From Candidatus Hecatella orcuttiae (GTDB lineage: Archaea > Thermoproteota > Bathyarchaeia > Hecatellales > Hecatellaceae), in NCBI GenBank assembly GCA_002011035.2, contig MTLY02000003.1:427194-491193 (forward strand): a stretch of 64,000 nt of DNA, in the 5' to 3' direction. Position 1 is the stretch's first letter. The number at the start of each line of letters is the position of its first letter. Both the position numbers and the translations under genes were made by a program. Shown here piece by piece: positions 16,277 through 24,948 of the stretch. The notes under the pieces were generated by a model. It was not told where the DNA came from. It did not search any database and was given only the letters and a program-made list of their open reading frames with translations.

Positions 16277-18388
16277 CTAGTGAGGGCAGTTGTCGGTGGG
16301 GCATCCGCCTGCAAACTCCGACTCCACCGTGACAGGTTCTTCAAGGTAAGGTTTCACTTCCAAGGGGCGAAGGCTGAGAACCTGCTCCCTTTTGCTCCCG
16401 TAACGGTAGACGGTGATGCCCTTGCATTTCAGCCTATAGGCCAGCAGAAAGGCTTTTCTCACCTCTTCCACGGAGGCCTCCGCGGGGAGGTTGATGGTTT
16501 TGGAGACGGCGTTGTCCACGTGCTTCTGGAAGGCGGCCTGCATGCGCACATGCCACTCGGGGTCGATGTCCAAAGCCGTCACAAAAAGCCTCCGCACATC
16601 CTCCGGAACCTCCCCCAACCCCCTCAAAGAACCTTTCTTGGCTAGGTTCATCATCAGTTCTCGGCTGTAGAATCCTCTGCGACGAGCTGTCTCCTCGAAG
16701 AGGCGGTTCACCTCCAAAAGCTTGGTTCCGCTCATGACGTTGCGGACGTAGGATATGGCGAAGAGAGGTTCGATGCCGCTGGACACCCCGGCGATGATGC
16801 TGATGGTTCCCGTGGGGGCGATGGTGGTGAGGGTGGCGTTGCGGAGGGCTTTAAATCCCCTCCCAGCCCAAAGGCTTCCTTCGAAATTTGGGAAAGAACC
16901 TCTCTCCTCCGCCAACTCCACCGACTTCTGACGGGCTTCTCGGGATATAAAACTCATGAGCCTTTCCCCCAGCCTCAAAGCTTCCTCGGAGTCGTAGGCA
17001 ACCCCCAGTCTGATGAGCGCCTCAGCCCAGCCCATGATACCTAAGCCGATTTTCCTGTTGCCCTTGGTTATCTCTTCAATTTGGGGTAGAGGATACTTAT
17101 TCACGTCGATGACATCGTCCAAAAATTGTACGGCAAGCCTCACAGTCTCCCTCAGCCTATCCCAGTCGAAGTCACCGTTTTCCACCATCCTGTCCACGTT
17201 GATGGACCCTAGGTTGCAAGACTCGAAAGGCAGCAAAGGCTGCTCGCCGCAGGGATTGGTGCTTTCAATGGGTCCCAGCTGAGGTGTGGGATTATGCCTG
17301 TTGATCTCGTCGATGAAGACCAAGCCTGGGTCTCCGGTTTTCCAAGCCATGTCTCCCATGAGGTCGAAGACAGCCTTAGCCCTCACCCTTTTCGTTTCTT
17401 CCCCGTTCCGGGGGTTGATGAGGCTGTAGTCTTCATCCTTCTCCACAGCCTCCATGAACCTGTCGTCCACGGCCACGGAGATGTTGAAGTTCTCCAGAAA
17501 ACCCTCTCGGCTTTTGGCGGTGATAAACTCCAAGATGTCAGGGTGGCTGACGTGGAGAATGCCCATGTTGGCCCCTCTCCGCCGTCCCCCCTGCTTGATG
17601 ACATCGGTGGACACGTCGAAAATCCGCATGAAGGACAGAGGCCCGGAGGCTATCCCCATGGTGGACTGAACCACGTCGCCCGCAGGCCTCAGCTTGGAAA
17701 AGGAGAAACCTGTGCCTCCCCCTGACTTGTGGATTAACGCCATGTACTTGACAGCGTTGAAGATGCCCTCCATGGAGTCTTCCACGGGGATGACGAAGCA
17801 TGCTGAAAGCTGACCCACCTCTGTGCCGGCGTTCATCAGCGTGGGAGAGTTGGGGAGAAACTCCAACCCCGCCATCATCTTGTAGAAGCTGTTCTCAAGC
17901 TTCTCCATTTCTTCAGCGGTTTTTTTGTAGCCTAGCTCCGCGGAGGCTATGGCCTTGGCCACTCTTCTGAACATCTGACTGGGGGTTTCAGCCACGTTTC
18001 CTCTCCTGTCTTTGAGAAGATACCTCCTTCTCAAGACAGCGACAGCGTTGACGCTGAGCTTCAAATCGTCGGTGACGCCCAGAAACTTCTTGCTCTCCCT
18101 AACCTCCGCTCTCTTCTGCCGGTATAGAATGTAGGCTTTAGCCACCTCGGTCAAGCCTTCTTTCATCAGAGCTGACTCCACCAAGTCTTGGATGTCCTCC
18201 ACGGAGGGTATGTGTCCCTCGTCGAAGCGGGATTCCGCATCGGTTAAAACTCGCTGTGTTATCCTTTCCACAGCAGCCTCGTCGCCTTTGCCCGTGGCGG
18301 CCATGGCCCTGTAAATGGCGCGGGTTATCTTGGCCGGGTTAAAGTCTTCCAAACGGCCGTCCCTTTTCCGGATGAACCTCACCTTCAT
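16277..18388 (-). CDS. nrdJ: Class II (adenosylcobalamin-dependent) ribonucleoside-diphosphate reductase
   Basis: Reduces ribonucleotides to deoxyribonucleotides using a cobalamin-generated thiyl radical. It has an N-terminal ATP-cone (IRKRDGRLEDFNPAKI), the (beta/alpha)10 core with SACFVIPVEDSM, the finger-loop NPCGEQPLLPFESCNLG holding the catalytic Asn/Cys/Glu, an APTGTISI loop, and the C-terminal redox Cys pair in CPTDNCPH. No small beta subunit is nearby, and the pattern is class II. The track begins at TTG 18403, but GAGG 9 nt upstream of ATG 18388 supports the shorter 703-residue form. It depends on corrinoid supplied by the 22-33 kb cluster. Confidence 0.94.
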   Translation of the reverse strand: MKVRFIRKRDGRLEDFNPAKITRAIYRAMAATGKGDEAAVERITQRVLTDAESRFDEGHIPSVEDIQDLVESALMKEGLTEVAKAYILYRQKRAEVRESKKFLGVTDDLKLSVNAVAVLRRRYLLKDRRGNVAETPSQMFRRVAKAIASAELGYKKTAEEMEKLENSFYKMMAGLEFLPNSPTLMNAGTEVGQLSACFVIPVEDSMEGIFNAVKYMALIHKSGGGTGFSFSKLRPAGDVVQSTMGIASGPLSFMRIFDVSTDVIKQGGRRRGANMGILHVSHPDILEFITAKSREGFLENFNISVAVDDRFMEAVEKDEDYSLINPRNGEETKRVRAKAVFDLMGDMAWKTGDPGLVFIDEINRHNPTPQLGPIESTNPCGEQPLLPFESCNLGSINVDRMVENGDFDWDRLRETVRLAVQFLDDVIDVNKYPLPQIEEITKGNRKIGLGIMGWAEALIRLGVAYDSEEALRLGERLMSFISREARQKSVELAEERGSFPNFEGSLWAGRGFKALRNATLTTIAPTGTISIIAGVSSGIEPLFAISYVRNVMSGTKLLEVNRLFEETARRRGFYSRELMMNLAKKGSLRGLGEVPEDVRRLFVTALDIDPEWHVRMQAAFQKHVDNAVSKTINLPAEASVEEVRKAFLLAYRLKCKGITVYRYGSKREQVLSLRPLEVKPYLEEPVTVESEFAGGCPTDNCPH

Positions 18389-18430
18389 GAAAAACAACCT
18401 CAAGGAGGCTTAACTTTGGGGCTCTCCCCC

Positions 18431-18443
18431 TATAGTTAAATTT
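18431..18443 (-). promoter_or_regulatory. TATA-like box for nrdJ
   Basis: Reverse-strand AAATTTAACTATA is centred near 18437, predicting a start near 18411 and a leader of about 22 nt. Confidence 0.38.
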
Positions 18444-18537
18444 GCACTGGTGATTGAAAAACTTGGGGAATGTTTTCAACAAAGCATAAATGGGCTGCTA
18501 ACTTAATCAACATAAGTTTTGGAAGAGGGATCTTTCG

Positions 18538-19005
18538 ATGGAAAACCTTCTAGGAAAACTCCGGAAACAGGAAGAGTTTGAAAGGGTTAACGCTGAATTC
18601 CTAAGCCAAACGGTGGCGAAGATGAAAAACATCGTGGTCAAACTGCTTTTACATGGAATAGCCTTAGACTCCTTGAAGCATTCTGACATCCTAAACGCCC
18701 TCATCGGCTTGTTTTCAGAGCCTACGGCTCTCTCCGATGATGAGAGGAACATGCTGGAGGAGAATCTTCAGAAGCACATCGAATTTGAGGAGAAAATGCT
18801 TAACGAATACGCGGAAATCGTCGAGGAAACCGAAAACAAGGAGGTAAAGTTTCTGCTGGAGTACATTCTATCCGACGAAAAGAGACACCACCAGACAATA
18901 AAGGAGATCATGGAGCAGATCGTAAACAGGGAAACCATCACAGAGGAAGATTGGTGGGAGATACTGTACAAGGACGCCGTATCCCACGGAGCTCCCTCAG
19001 GCTGA
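18538..19005 (+). CDS. Ferritin-like four-helix protein
   Basis: A 155-residue, largely helical protein. The second half has the pattern HIEFEEKML ... Y ... EILYKD and DEKRHHQTIKEIM, typical of ferritin-like/rubrerythrin di-iron bundles (Glu and ExxH ligands). The first half supplies two more helices with a single His (LLHGIAL), so the second ligand set looks partial. No rubredoxin domain is present. ATG 18538 follows GGAAGAGGGA. Possible roles are iron handling or peroxide defence in an anaerobe; an ordinary helical adaptor is not excluded. The next gene starts about 30 bp after it on the same strand. Confidence 0.68.
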   Translation: MENLLGKLRKQEEFERVNAEFLSQTVAKMKNIVVKLLLHGIALDSLKHSDILNALIGLFSEPTALSDDERNMLEENLQKHIEFEEKMLNEYAEIVEETENKEVKFLLEYILSDEKRHHQTIKEIMEQIVNRETITEEDWWEILYKDAVSHGAPSG

Positions 19006-19035
19006 CCTCAGCTTTCTGCCAGGCTGGGAGACCGG

Positions 19036-20010
19036 TTGCACCTAGACTTAGGTATCACTACAGGTAACCCCGTGGAAAGAGGAAGCTGGCTTTTCTCTCT
19101 AGCGGAAAAAAAGAAACTTCACGGAATCTGGATAGGGGAAGACATCGACAGGCTTAACGACATCTTCACCGTGACCAGCCTCCCGCTGCTGGAAACCACC
19201 ACCCCCCTAGTGGGGATAGGAATCACGAGCCCCCTCATTCGAAACCTTTCCACCCTCGCCCGAGCCGCCCTTGCTCTCCATGAACTGTCTCCCCACAGGT
19301 TCAGACTCGGCTTGGGCATCGGAGGCCTTCGTGACTTGGAGAAAAAAGGCATCCCCCTCTCCAACCCAACCCAAATCTTACGGGAGGCAGTAAGCTTGCT
19401 GAGGAGGATGTGGTCAAAGGAAAAGGTTACCTCTCGAGGGCTGTTTCCGCTCAACGGCTACGAAGTCGGAGGCCGTGCGGAGATTCCCATATTTTTCGGA
19501 GTTAGAGGGCCTCGGCTGCTGAAGCTGGCAGGCGAGCTGGCTGACGGTGTCATCCTCAGCGGCCCCAAGTCCTATGTTAAAACAGCCGTGAGCTTGGTTA
19601 AGGAGGGACTGGAGAAAAGACCTCAGCTTCCCAAGGTCTTCACCATCGTAGTTTGGATGCCCACTCTGCTGATTTTGAGGGAGGAAGATCTAGCCTTGGC
19701 CAGAGAGACTGTGGCTGTGGTTTCCGCCGACGTTCCGGAAAAAGTTTTGGAGATGTCGGAGATAGACCGGGAGCTGGTGAAAACTGTGCGGAAAGCCGTC
19801 TTGAAAGATGGCGTTCAACAAGCCGCCGGGCTGGTGACCGAGGAACTTTTAAAAGAATTCTCCGTCTCCGGAAGCGCCAGCGAAGTCTGCGGGGAACTTC
19901 GCTCCTTTAGGGAAAACGGTGTGGACGAGGTTGTCTTCGGGCCTCCCTATGGAAGAGACTGGAAAGCCTCCGTCACAGCCCTTGTGGATGCTTGGGGGAG
20001 CCTTCTGTGA
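19036..20010 (+). CDS. LLM-class (F420-dependent) oxidoreductase, paralogue 1
   Basis: Bacterial-luciferase-like TIM barrel of the Mer/F420-dependent group. Seen are the N-terminal strand LDLGITTGN, the strand-2 WIGEDI, GIGITSPLIRNL, the LGLGIGGLRDL cofactor loop and the late FFGVRGPRLLKLAGELADGVILSG, a hallmark of F420-binding LLM enzymes. At 324 residues it is close to methylene-tetrahydromethanopterin reductase. TTG 19036 has GGGAG 5 nt upstream. It overlaps the second LLM gene (GTGA), forming a pair. True Mer activity cannot be claimed; the F420-0 ligase gene at 57.5 kb shows that F420 is made. Confidence 0.82.
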   Translation: MHLDLGITTGNPVERGSWLFSLAEKKKLHGIWIGEDIDRLNDIFTVTSLPLLETTTPLVGIGITSPLIRNLSTLARAALALHELSPHRFRLGLGIGGLRDLEKKGIPLSNPTQILREAVSLLRRMWSKEKVTSRGLFPLNGYEVGGRAEIPIFFGVRGPRLLKLAGELADGVILSGPKSYVKTAVSLVKEGLEKRPQLPKVFTIVVWMPTLLILREEDLALARETVAVVSADVPEKVLEMSEIDRELVKTVRKAVLKDGVQQAAGLVTEELLKEFSVSGSASEVCGELRSFRENGVDEVVFGPPYGRDWKASVTALVDAWGSLL

Positions 20011-20924
20011 AGTACTGCCTTAACATCAACGCCAACATCCCCCTCAGCGAAGTTGTGAAGAAAGCCAAGGAAGCGGAGCGTTTGGGCTTCGAATGCCTCT
20101 GGATATGCGACGGTGTCACCCAGCGTTTCGGGCCTGTGGCAGCCTCGGCTGTAGCCTTCCACACAGGCAGCGTAACCGTCGGCTTGGGGCTCACGCCCTT
20201 CATTCATTCTCCCCGCCAAATAGCCGCCGCTCTTCTCACCCTGATCCGACGTTACGGAGAACGCTTTGAACTCAGCTTGATTCCTGGGGACAAAAAGCTT
20301 CTCAGCCAGGTGGGCGTTCAATTGGCGGGGGTGAAGGCGGTTCCCCAGCGTATCTTGGAGGCTAAGGCTGAGGTGGAAAAGATCCTCCGCGAAAAGAAAG
20401 TTCACTGTTCAATTTGGGTTGGAGCTCAAGGTCCAAAGATGTTGAAGGCAGCCGCCTTGTTCGACGGAGTTCAGCTGAACTTCGCCTCCCCACGGATGAT
20501 AAGATGGGGTCTTGAACAGCTCAGAGAAGCGGGAATGAGAAAGGAGTTTAAAGTGGGGGTTTTCGCCCCCGCCTACGTTTTCGAAGACTTTGAAGAAAAA
20601 CTCTACAAGCGCATGGAGAAAGCTGCCTCCTTAGTCGCCTTAGGGGCCTCCAAGGCTCTCATGGAGAGGTTTGGGTTTTACGAGAGAATGCGGCTGCTGC
20701 AGGCTCAAAACCAAGGCCCAGAGGCCCTCAACGTTCCCTCCGATATACTGGAAGAGTTCTCCATATCCATGCCTTCCCAGCGGCTCGGTGACTACATCGC
20801 CCAGCTCGCCATGTTAGGCGTTAAGTATGTGGTCTTCGCTCACCCTCAAGACTATTCGCTGAAAACCATCCGGGAGCTGGCGGAGGCTATCCAAAAGCTC
20901 ACTGGCAGTCGGCAGGTTAAATAG
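20007..20924 (+). CDS. LLM-class (F420-dependent) oxidoreductase, paralogue 2
   Basis: Second luciferase-like TIM barrel. Seen are YCLNINANIPL, LWICDGVTQRFGPVA, TVGLGLTPFIHSPRQIA, the SLIPGDKKLL region and WVGAQGPKMLKAAALFDGVQLN. It is 305 residues from GTG 20007, which has GGGGAG 6 nt upstream and overlaps the preceding TGA; the track TTG 19992 would extend it unneeded. It is divergent from its partner (perhaps 20-25 percent identical by eye), so the two may form a heteromer or act on different substrates. The archaeoflavoprotein gene is 37 bp downstream. Confidence 0.8.
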   Translation: MKYCLNINANIPLSEVVKKAKEAERLGFECLWICDGVTQRFGPVAASAVAFHTGSVTVGLGLTPFIHSPRQIAAALLTLIRRYGERFELSLIPGDKKLLSQVGVQLAGVKAVPQRILEAKAEVEKILREKKVHCSIWVGAQGPKMLKAAALFDGVQLNFASPRMIRWGLEQLREAGMRKEFKVGVFAPAYVFEDFEEKLYKRMEKAASLVALGASKALMERFGFYERMRLLQAQNQGPEALNVPSDILEEFSISMPSQRLGDYIAQLAMLGVKYVVFAHPQDYSLKTIRELAEAIQKLTGSRQVK

Positions 20925-20961
20925 CTGAGAACCTCTAAAAAACTAGGAGGGAAGTTTTGCT

Positions 20962-21495
20962 GTGAAGATTGCTTGGGGCATAAGCGGGTCCGGAGATTTT
21001 CTCCAAGAAACTATATCGGTCATAAGGGAGCTGGTGAAGAGGAAAGATTTGAAAGTAACCGTCTTCCTGTCCAAGGCAGCTGTCAACGTGGTAAAATGGT
21101 ACGGCCTATGGGATGCTTTGCGGGGAATTTCTCCGAATCCCCTCCTTGAAGAAGGACCCAACCAGCCTTTCATCGCAGGAGCTCTTCAGAAAGGAAAATA
21201 CAAACTCCTCCTAATCGCTCCGGCCACCGCTAATACTGTGGCCAAAGTAGCCCACGGAATCGCTGACTCTCTGGTGACCAACGCTGTTTCCCAAGCTTTA
21301 AAGGGGTGTATACCTGTGTTCATTCTGCCTGTAGACCAGAAAGCCGGCACAACTGTCACCGTTCTACCTACTGGAGAGAAACTTGAAATAACCGTTCGAG
21401 AAGTGGATGCGGAGAACGTGGAGAAACTCCGATGTATGAAAGGCCTGACGGTGCTGCGAAGACCTGAAGAGCTCTTAGAGCTGATTGAAAAATAA
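20962..21495 (+). CDS. afpA: Archaeoflavoprotein (AfpA/DmrX-like FMN flavoprotein)
   Basis: Flavoprotein of the HFCD/Dfp superfamily, 177 residues. It has the N-terminal GISGSGDFL phosphate loop, the strand LLLIAPATANTVAKVAHGIADSLVTNA that binds FMN, and an Ile-Pro-Val-Phe-Ile-Leu-Pro segment near the C-terminus. AfpA-type proteins take electrons from ferredoxin, and DmrX homologues reduce dihydromethanopterin. GTG 20962 has AGGAGGGAAG about 7 nt upstream. The position behind two LLM enzymes suggests a shared C1/F420 redox function; the assignment to AfpA rather than DmrX is uncertain. Confidence 0.82.
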   Translation: MKIAWGISGSGDFLQETISVIRELVKRKDLKVTVFLSKAAVNVVKWYGLWDALRGISPNPLLEEGPNQPFIAGALQKGKYKLLLIAPATANTVAKVAHGIADSLVTNAVSQALKGCIPVFILPVDQKAGTTVTVLPTGEKLEITVREVDAENVEKLRCMKGLTVLRRPEELLELIEK

Positions 21496-21505
21496 GCAGC
21501 TGACC

Positions 21506-21581
21506 GCGAATCATGAACGCTAAAAGAGGCGTTTTTCCGGAAGTCGCAAACCAAAGCAGCCTTTGGGAGACGGTGATTCGC
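21506..21581 (+). ncRNA. Candidate structured RNA or 3' UTR element (three-stem)
   Basis: A perfect 8-bp outer stem (GCGAATCA 21506-21513 with TGATTCGC 21574-21581) encloses two perfect hairpins: AACGC/GCGTT (21516-21533) and CCAAAG-CAGC-CTTTGG (21551-21566). Total span is 76 nt, starting 11 nt after the afpA stop. It lacks tRNA T-arm and D-arm features. It may be a structured 3' UTR, a terminator or a small RNA. Confidence 0.4.
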
Positions 21582-21638
21582 AGTTTTCCATAAACATATT
21601 GTGGGCGTGATGTAGGTGAGAATTAAATATGGGTGGGA

Positions 21639-21648
21639 GTATAAATAT
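21639..21648 (+). promoter_or_regulatory. TATA box for the GT2/GT81-like gene
   Basis: GTATAAATAT is centred near 21643, giving a predicted start near 21669, 14 nt before ATG 21683. Confidence 0.55.
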
Positions 21649-21682
21649 GCCGCCCTTTTTAAAATAATTTGGGAGTTCGGCT

Positions 21683-22444
21683 ATGAGCGAAGCGGCGTAC
21701 AGTAAAACTGTTCAGCCTAAAGTCACCGTCATATTTACCGCTAGGAACGAGGAAGCTACCATCGGAAAATGTGTTGAGGCTGTTAAGAAAAGCAAGTACA
21801 AGCCAGCCGTCTTGGTGGTGGACGGTTACTCCACTGACAATACTATCCAAGCTGCGAAAAAAGCCGGAGCTAAAGTCGTGCTCCAGGAAAGGCGGGTTTA
21901 CCCCGGTAAAGGGGTTGCTATGAAGACAGGGATCAAGACCGCTCTCAAAGACGGCGCTGACATCATTGTGTTCTTGGACGCGGACATTGAAAACTTGGAC
22001 AGCAGCTGGCTTGATAAGCTGGTTGATACTCTTCTCGTTGAAAGATACGACATGGTCAGAGGCGCCTACTTCCGAGCTCTGAGGGATGCCCCCGTGACCA
22101 AGCTCGTGGCTAAGAGGCTTATACATATTTTCTTCCCTGAGCTGGAGCACTACGAGCAGCCTCTGACAGGCGAGGTTGCAGCGAAGGCGGAAGTTTGGAG
22201 AAAAGTGCTGGAGCAAGACCTTCCAGACGGATGGGGCATTGACATAGCCATCTTGTTGGAATGCGCCATGCACGGCTTCAGCATCCGGGAGGTTCACTTA
22301 GGCTTCAAAGAACACCGATCCTATCGCCAATACTGCGAAGACGTATCCAAGCTTGGGAAGATGAGCGAACAGGTTGCTGTGACCATTCTGCTGGCTGCCA
22401 GAAAATACAACAGAATCGACAACCTAGATGAAATTCACCCGTAG
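21683..22444 (+). CDS. GT2/GT81-like glycosyltransferase (GpgS-like)
   Basis: GT-A nucleotide-sugar transferase of 253 residues. It has TVIFTARNEEATIG at the N-terminus, VVDGYSTDNT, the DXD motif in FLDADI (metal site, about residue 95) and PLTGEVAAKAEVW followed by GWGIDIAILL and a late His (FKEHR). The last three resemble glucosyl- or mannosyl-3-phosphoglycerate synthases, which make compatible-solute precursors. A general polyprenyl-sugar transferase is the alternative; no membrane segments are seen. It has its own promoter, and the ABC operon downstream is convergent. Confidence 0.78.
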   Translation: MSEAAYSKTVQPKVTVIFTARNEEATIGKCVEAVKKSKYKPAVLVVDGYSTDNTIQAAKKAGAKVVLQERRVYPGKGVAMKTGIKTALKDGADIIVFLDADIENLDSSWLDKLVDTLLVERYDMVRGAYFRALRDAPVTKLVAKRLIHIFFPELEHYEQPLTGEVAAKAEVWRKVLEQDLPDGWGIDIAILLECAMHGFSIREVHLGFKEHRSYRQYCEDVSKLGKMSEQVAVTILLAARKYNRIDNLDEIHP

Positions 22445-22517
22445 GATAAAAGGACGTATCCCTGCATAAACCGTCCTAGGGAACAAATATCTTTTGAAGG
22501 TTAAAATCTAAAAAAAT

Positions 22518-23789
22518 CTAATCTTTCACCTTTTCAAACTCGTCGAGACGGCAAAGCGCCTCTTCCACGCTGGAAACAGTTGTGGCTCCCCCGTTCTTCA
22601 GCTCCCTCCAGAGTTCCTCCGCCTTCCCACCCGTGAAGTCTCTTTCCTTGATGGGTGTGTCCTCAATCATTATTATGAGCTTCCCATGTTCCAGAGCCCA
22701 TTTCACCGCTTCTAGATTTTTCATATTGGCGTAGCCGAAGGGGACATCGGTTAAGACGACGACGTCAGCCTTCTCCACCATCTCTAAATTAGCCGCTTGG
22801 GCCTTCTCGGTTATGGGGGAAAAGGGCGCCTCTCCCACCACTGGAACTTTCAACATGTCAGCTACTTCATGGTCGCTGTCCAAAAGGTTGAGGACGCCTG
22901 CGGTGACGTTAAACCTGTGGTCCACTAGGGAGTTGAGTAGCGAAACCCCGGAGCCGCCTCCGCAGATGACGTGAACCTTCAACCTTCTAGGCTGTTTAGC
23001 TTCAGGTCTGGAGGTGGAAACAGGCATCACGTAAATGGAGCCTGTTACAGGGTGAGTTTGAACGAGGACGTTGACTCCGTAGACTTTCTTGATGTTCTCA
23101 CCGGTTAACACGTCTTTCATGGAGCCTATGGAGAAAATTTTTCCATCCTTCAGCAAGACGACTGAGTCGCAGTATTTGGCTGCGAGGTTGAAGTCGTGGA
23201 ACACCGCCAAGACCACCAGTTTCCTCTGCTGGGAAAGTCTCCTTAACAGATCCATTATCTCTATCTGATGGCAGATGTCCAAGTGGGTTGTAGGCTCGTC
23301 GAGGAGGAGGATTTTAGGCTCCTGAGCCAGAGCCCGCGCTATGATGACCCGCTGCTTTTCCCCGCCGCTTAGCTGGCTGAGAAGTTTATCAGCCAAATGC
23401 CATGTGCTCGTCAACTCCATGGCTTCTCTGGCCACGGCTAGGTCTTGTTCATCCTCAAATTTGAAACGGCTGAGATGGGGATTCCGCCCCATCAAGACTG
23501 CTTCCAAGGCGGTGAAGTCAAAGGCTAGGCTGGTGTCCTGGGGAACCACTGCCATGGTTCTCGCCACTTCCACGTTTTTCAGAGAGTAGACGTCCACCTC
23601 GTCCAGGAAGATGGTTCCAATACGAGGCTTCAGTGTTTTACTGATGGCTCTGAGAAGGGTTGTTTTACCTGAACCGTTGGGGCCTAGGATGCCTACGAAG
23701 TCGCCGCCCTTCACCGAAAAGGTTACGTCCTCGAGGATTTTAACGGAGCCGTAATGGCATGTGACTCCGCTGATATTCAGTGTGACCAT
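22518..23789 (-). CDS. btuD: Corrinoid/iron-complex ABC transporter ATPase with C-terminal extension (BtuD-like)
   Basis: ATPase of the BtuCDF/FecBCDE importer class. Walker A GPNGSGKTT, Q-loop VVPQD, signature LSGGEKQR, Walker B ILLLDEPTTHLD and switch His VFHDFN are all intact (residues 1-255). A further ~150 residues follow, a Rossmann-like domain with HVICGGGSGVSLLN and VVLTDVPFGYANMK, of unknown function and seen in some archaeal homologues. GGAGG lies 8 nt before ATG 23789, so I shortened the track start; it begins 4 nt after the permease stop. Substrate corrinoid is inferred from the adjacent cobalamin genes. Confidence 0.88.
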   Translation of the reverse strand: MVTLNISGVTCHYGSVKILEDVTFSVKGGDFVGILGPNGSGKTTLLRAISKTLKPRIGTIFLDEVDVYSLKNVEVARTMAVVPQDTSLAFDFTALEAVLMGRNPHLSRFKFEDEQDLAVAREAMELTSTWHLADKLLSQLSGGEKQRVIIARALAQEPKILLLDEPTTHLDICHQIEIMDLLRRLSQQRKLVVLAVFHDFNLAAKYCDSVVLLKDGKIFSIGSMKDVLTGENIKKVYGVNVLVQTHPVTGSIYVMPVSTSRPEAKQPRRLKVHVICGGGSGVSLLNSLVDHRFNVTAGVLNLLDSDHEVADMLKVPVVGEAPFSPITEKAQAANLEMVEKADVVVLTDVPFGYANMKNLEAVKWALEHGKLIIMIEDTPIKERDFTGGKAEELWRELKNGGATTVSSVEEALCRLDEFEKVKD

Positions 23790-23793
23790 GCTT

Positions 23794-24888
23794 TCAGCCT
23801 CCATGCCAGCCGACGACGGTTTTCCTTTTACGGAGGAGGTACAGAAAGAAAGGGCCTCCGAAGAGGGCTGTGATCACGCCCACAGGCAGCTCTGTGGGCT
23901 GAATCACTGTCCTAGCCGCCGTGTCGGATAGGATTAAGACTATCATGCCGGTGAGTGCTGAGGCGGGTATCAGGAAGCGGTGGTCGGCGCCTACGAGGAT
24001 CCGGGTTATGTGAGGAATGATCAGGCCGACGAAGCCTATGATGCCGCTGAAGGAAACCGCTGTAGCTGTTATCAGGGAGGCGAAAACCAGCATGATTTTC
24101 TTCAACTTTTCCGCTTCCACCCCCAACTGCTGAGCCTGCTCTTCTCCAAGCAGCATGATGTTGAGGTCTCGGGCGAAGATGTAGATTATTAGGATGCCGA
24201 AAACAATAGGAGGGAAAGCGATCTTCAGATGGTTCCAGTTGGTGGTGGAAAACCCTCCTAGAAGCCAGAAGATCAGGGCGTGAAGAGATTCCCCCGCAGT
24301 AATCATGACAAAAGAAATAATAGCCGAAAGGAAGCTGCTGACCGCTATCCCCGCCAGCAATAGAGTCAGCATGGGAATCCTCGTCCCGGTCTTGGCAATG
24401 TTGTAGACGGCGAACACCGTAACAAGAGCCCCGAGAAAAGCTGTGATGGGCACAGCGTACAGAACCCCTAAAACCGTGGTTCCCATGCCGAAGCCTATAG
24501 CTAAAGCAGCGCCCAAACCAGCTCCGGAAGAGATACCTATCACGAAGGGGTCGGCCATGGGGTTGCGGAGCAAACCCTGCAAGACTACCCCTGCTACAGC
24601 CAGCGCCGCCCCCACTAGACCCGCCCCCAACACTCTCGGGAGTCGAGCGTGGAGGACGATGATCCTCTCCACGTCGGAGGGAGGACTCCCTTTAACCAGT
24701 CCTCCCAAGTAGGGTAGCTCCCGGACGATGACTTGGAAAACGTGGGAAAAGGGGATTTTAACAGGTCCTATGGCTGTGGAGAAGATAATGGTCCCTAAGA
24801 CCGCTAAAAAAAGGAGGACAGTGGAGATCTTCCACCAAGCAAACCGTTTAAGATAGTCTCGGCCTTCTTTCAACGCTTTTTCAACCAA
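23794..24888 (-). CDS. btuC: Corrinoid/iron-complex ABC transporter permease (BtuC/FecCD)
   Basis: Polytopic permease with about ten helices in 364 residues. Family motifs include RLPRVLGAGLVGAALAVAGVVLQGLLRNPMADPFVIG and GFVGLIIPHITRIL(V)G, the latter the loop touching the ATPase. The C-terminus ends in the typical ALFGGPFFLYLL. TTG 24888 has no evident Shine-Dalgarno; a 20-codon ORF (ATG near 24937) overlaps this start and could couple translation from the gene upstream. It acts with the BtuD-like and BtuF-like proteins. Confidence 0.92.
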   Translation of the reverse strand: MVEKALKEGRDYLKRFAWWKISTVLLFLAVLGTIIFSTAIGPVKIPFSHVFQVIVRELPYLGGLVKGSPPSDVERIIVLHARLPRVLGAGLVGAALAVAGVVLQGLLRNPMADPFVIGISSGAGLGAALAIGFGMGTTVLGVLYAVPITAFLGALVTVFAVYNIAKTGTRIPMLTLLLAGIAVSSFLSAIISFVMITAGESLHALIFWLLGGFSTTNWNHLKIAFPPIVFGILIIYIFARDLNIMLLGEEQAQQLGVEAEKLKKIMLVFASLITATAVSFSGIIGFVGLIIPHITRILVGADHRFLIPASALTGMIVLILSDTAARTVIQPTELPVGVITALFGGPFFLYLLRKRKTVVGWHGG

Positions 24889-24948
24889 GACATCTGATGG
24901 CAGTGGGAAGCCCGGCGAAGGCTTGGAAGGCTGCCCTGAACATGTCTT

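Noticed and set aside
21506-21581. tRNA gene, suggested by the 76-nt span and an acceptor-like stem
   Set aside because: No T-loop GTTCGA-type sequence, D-arm or anticodon arm could be placed; kept only as an unspecified structured element.
22451-22482. Possible H-type pseudoknot between convergent genes: AGGACG/CGTCCT with TCCCT/AGGGA
   Set aside because: The loop that must cross the first stem has zero length, so the two helices cannot coexist as a classical pseudoknot; they are competing hairpins in a shared terminator region at best.
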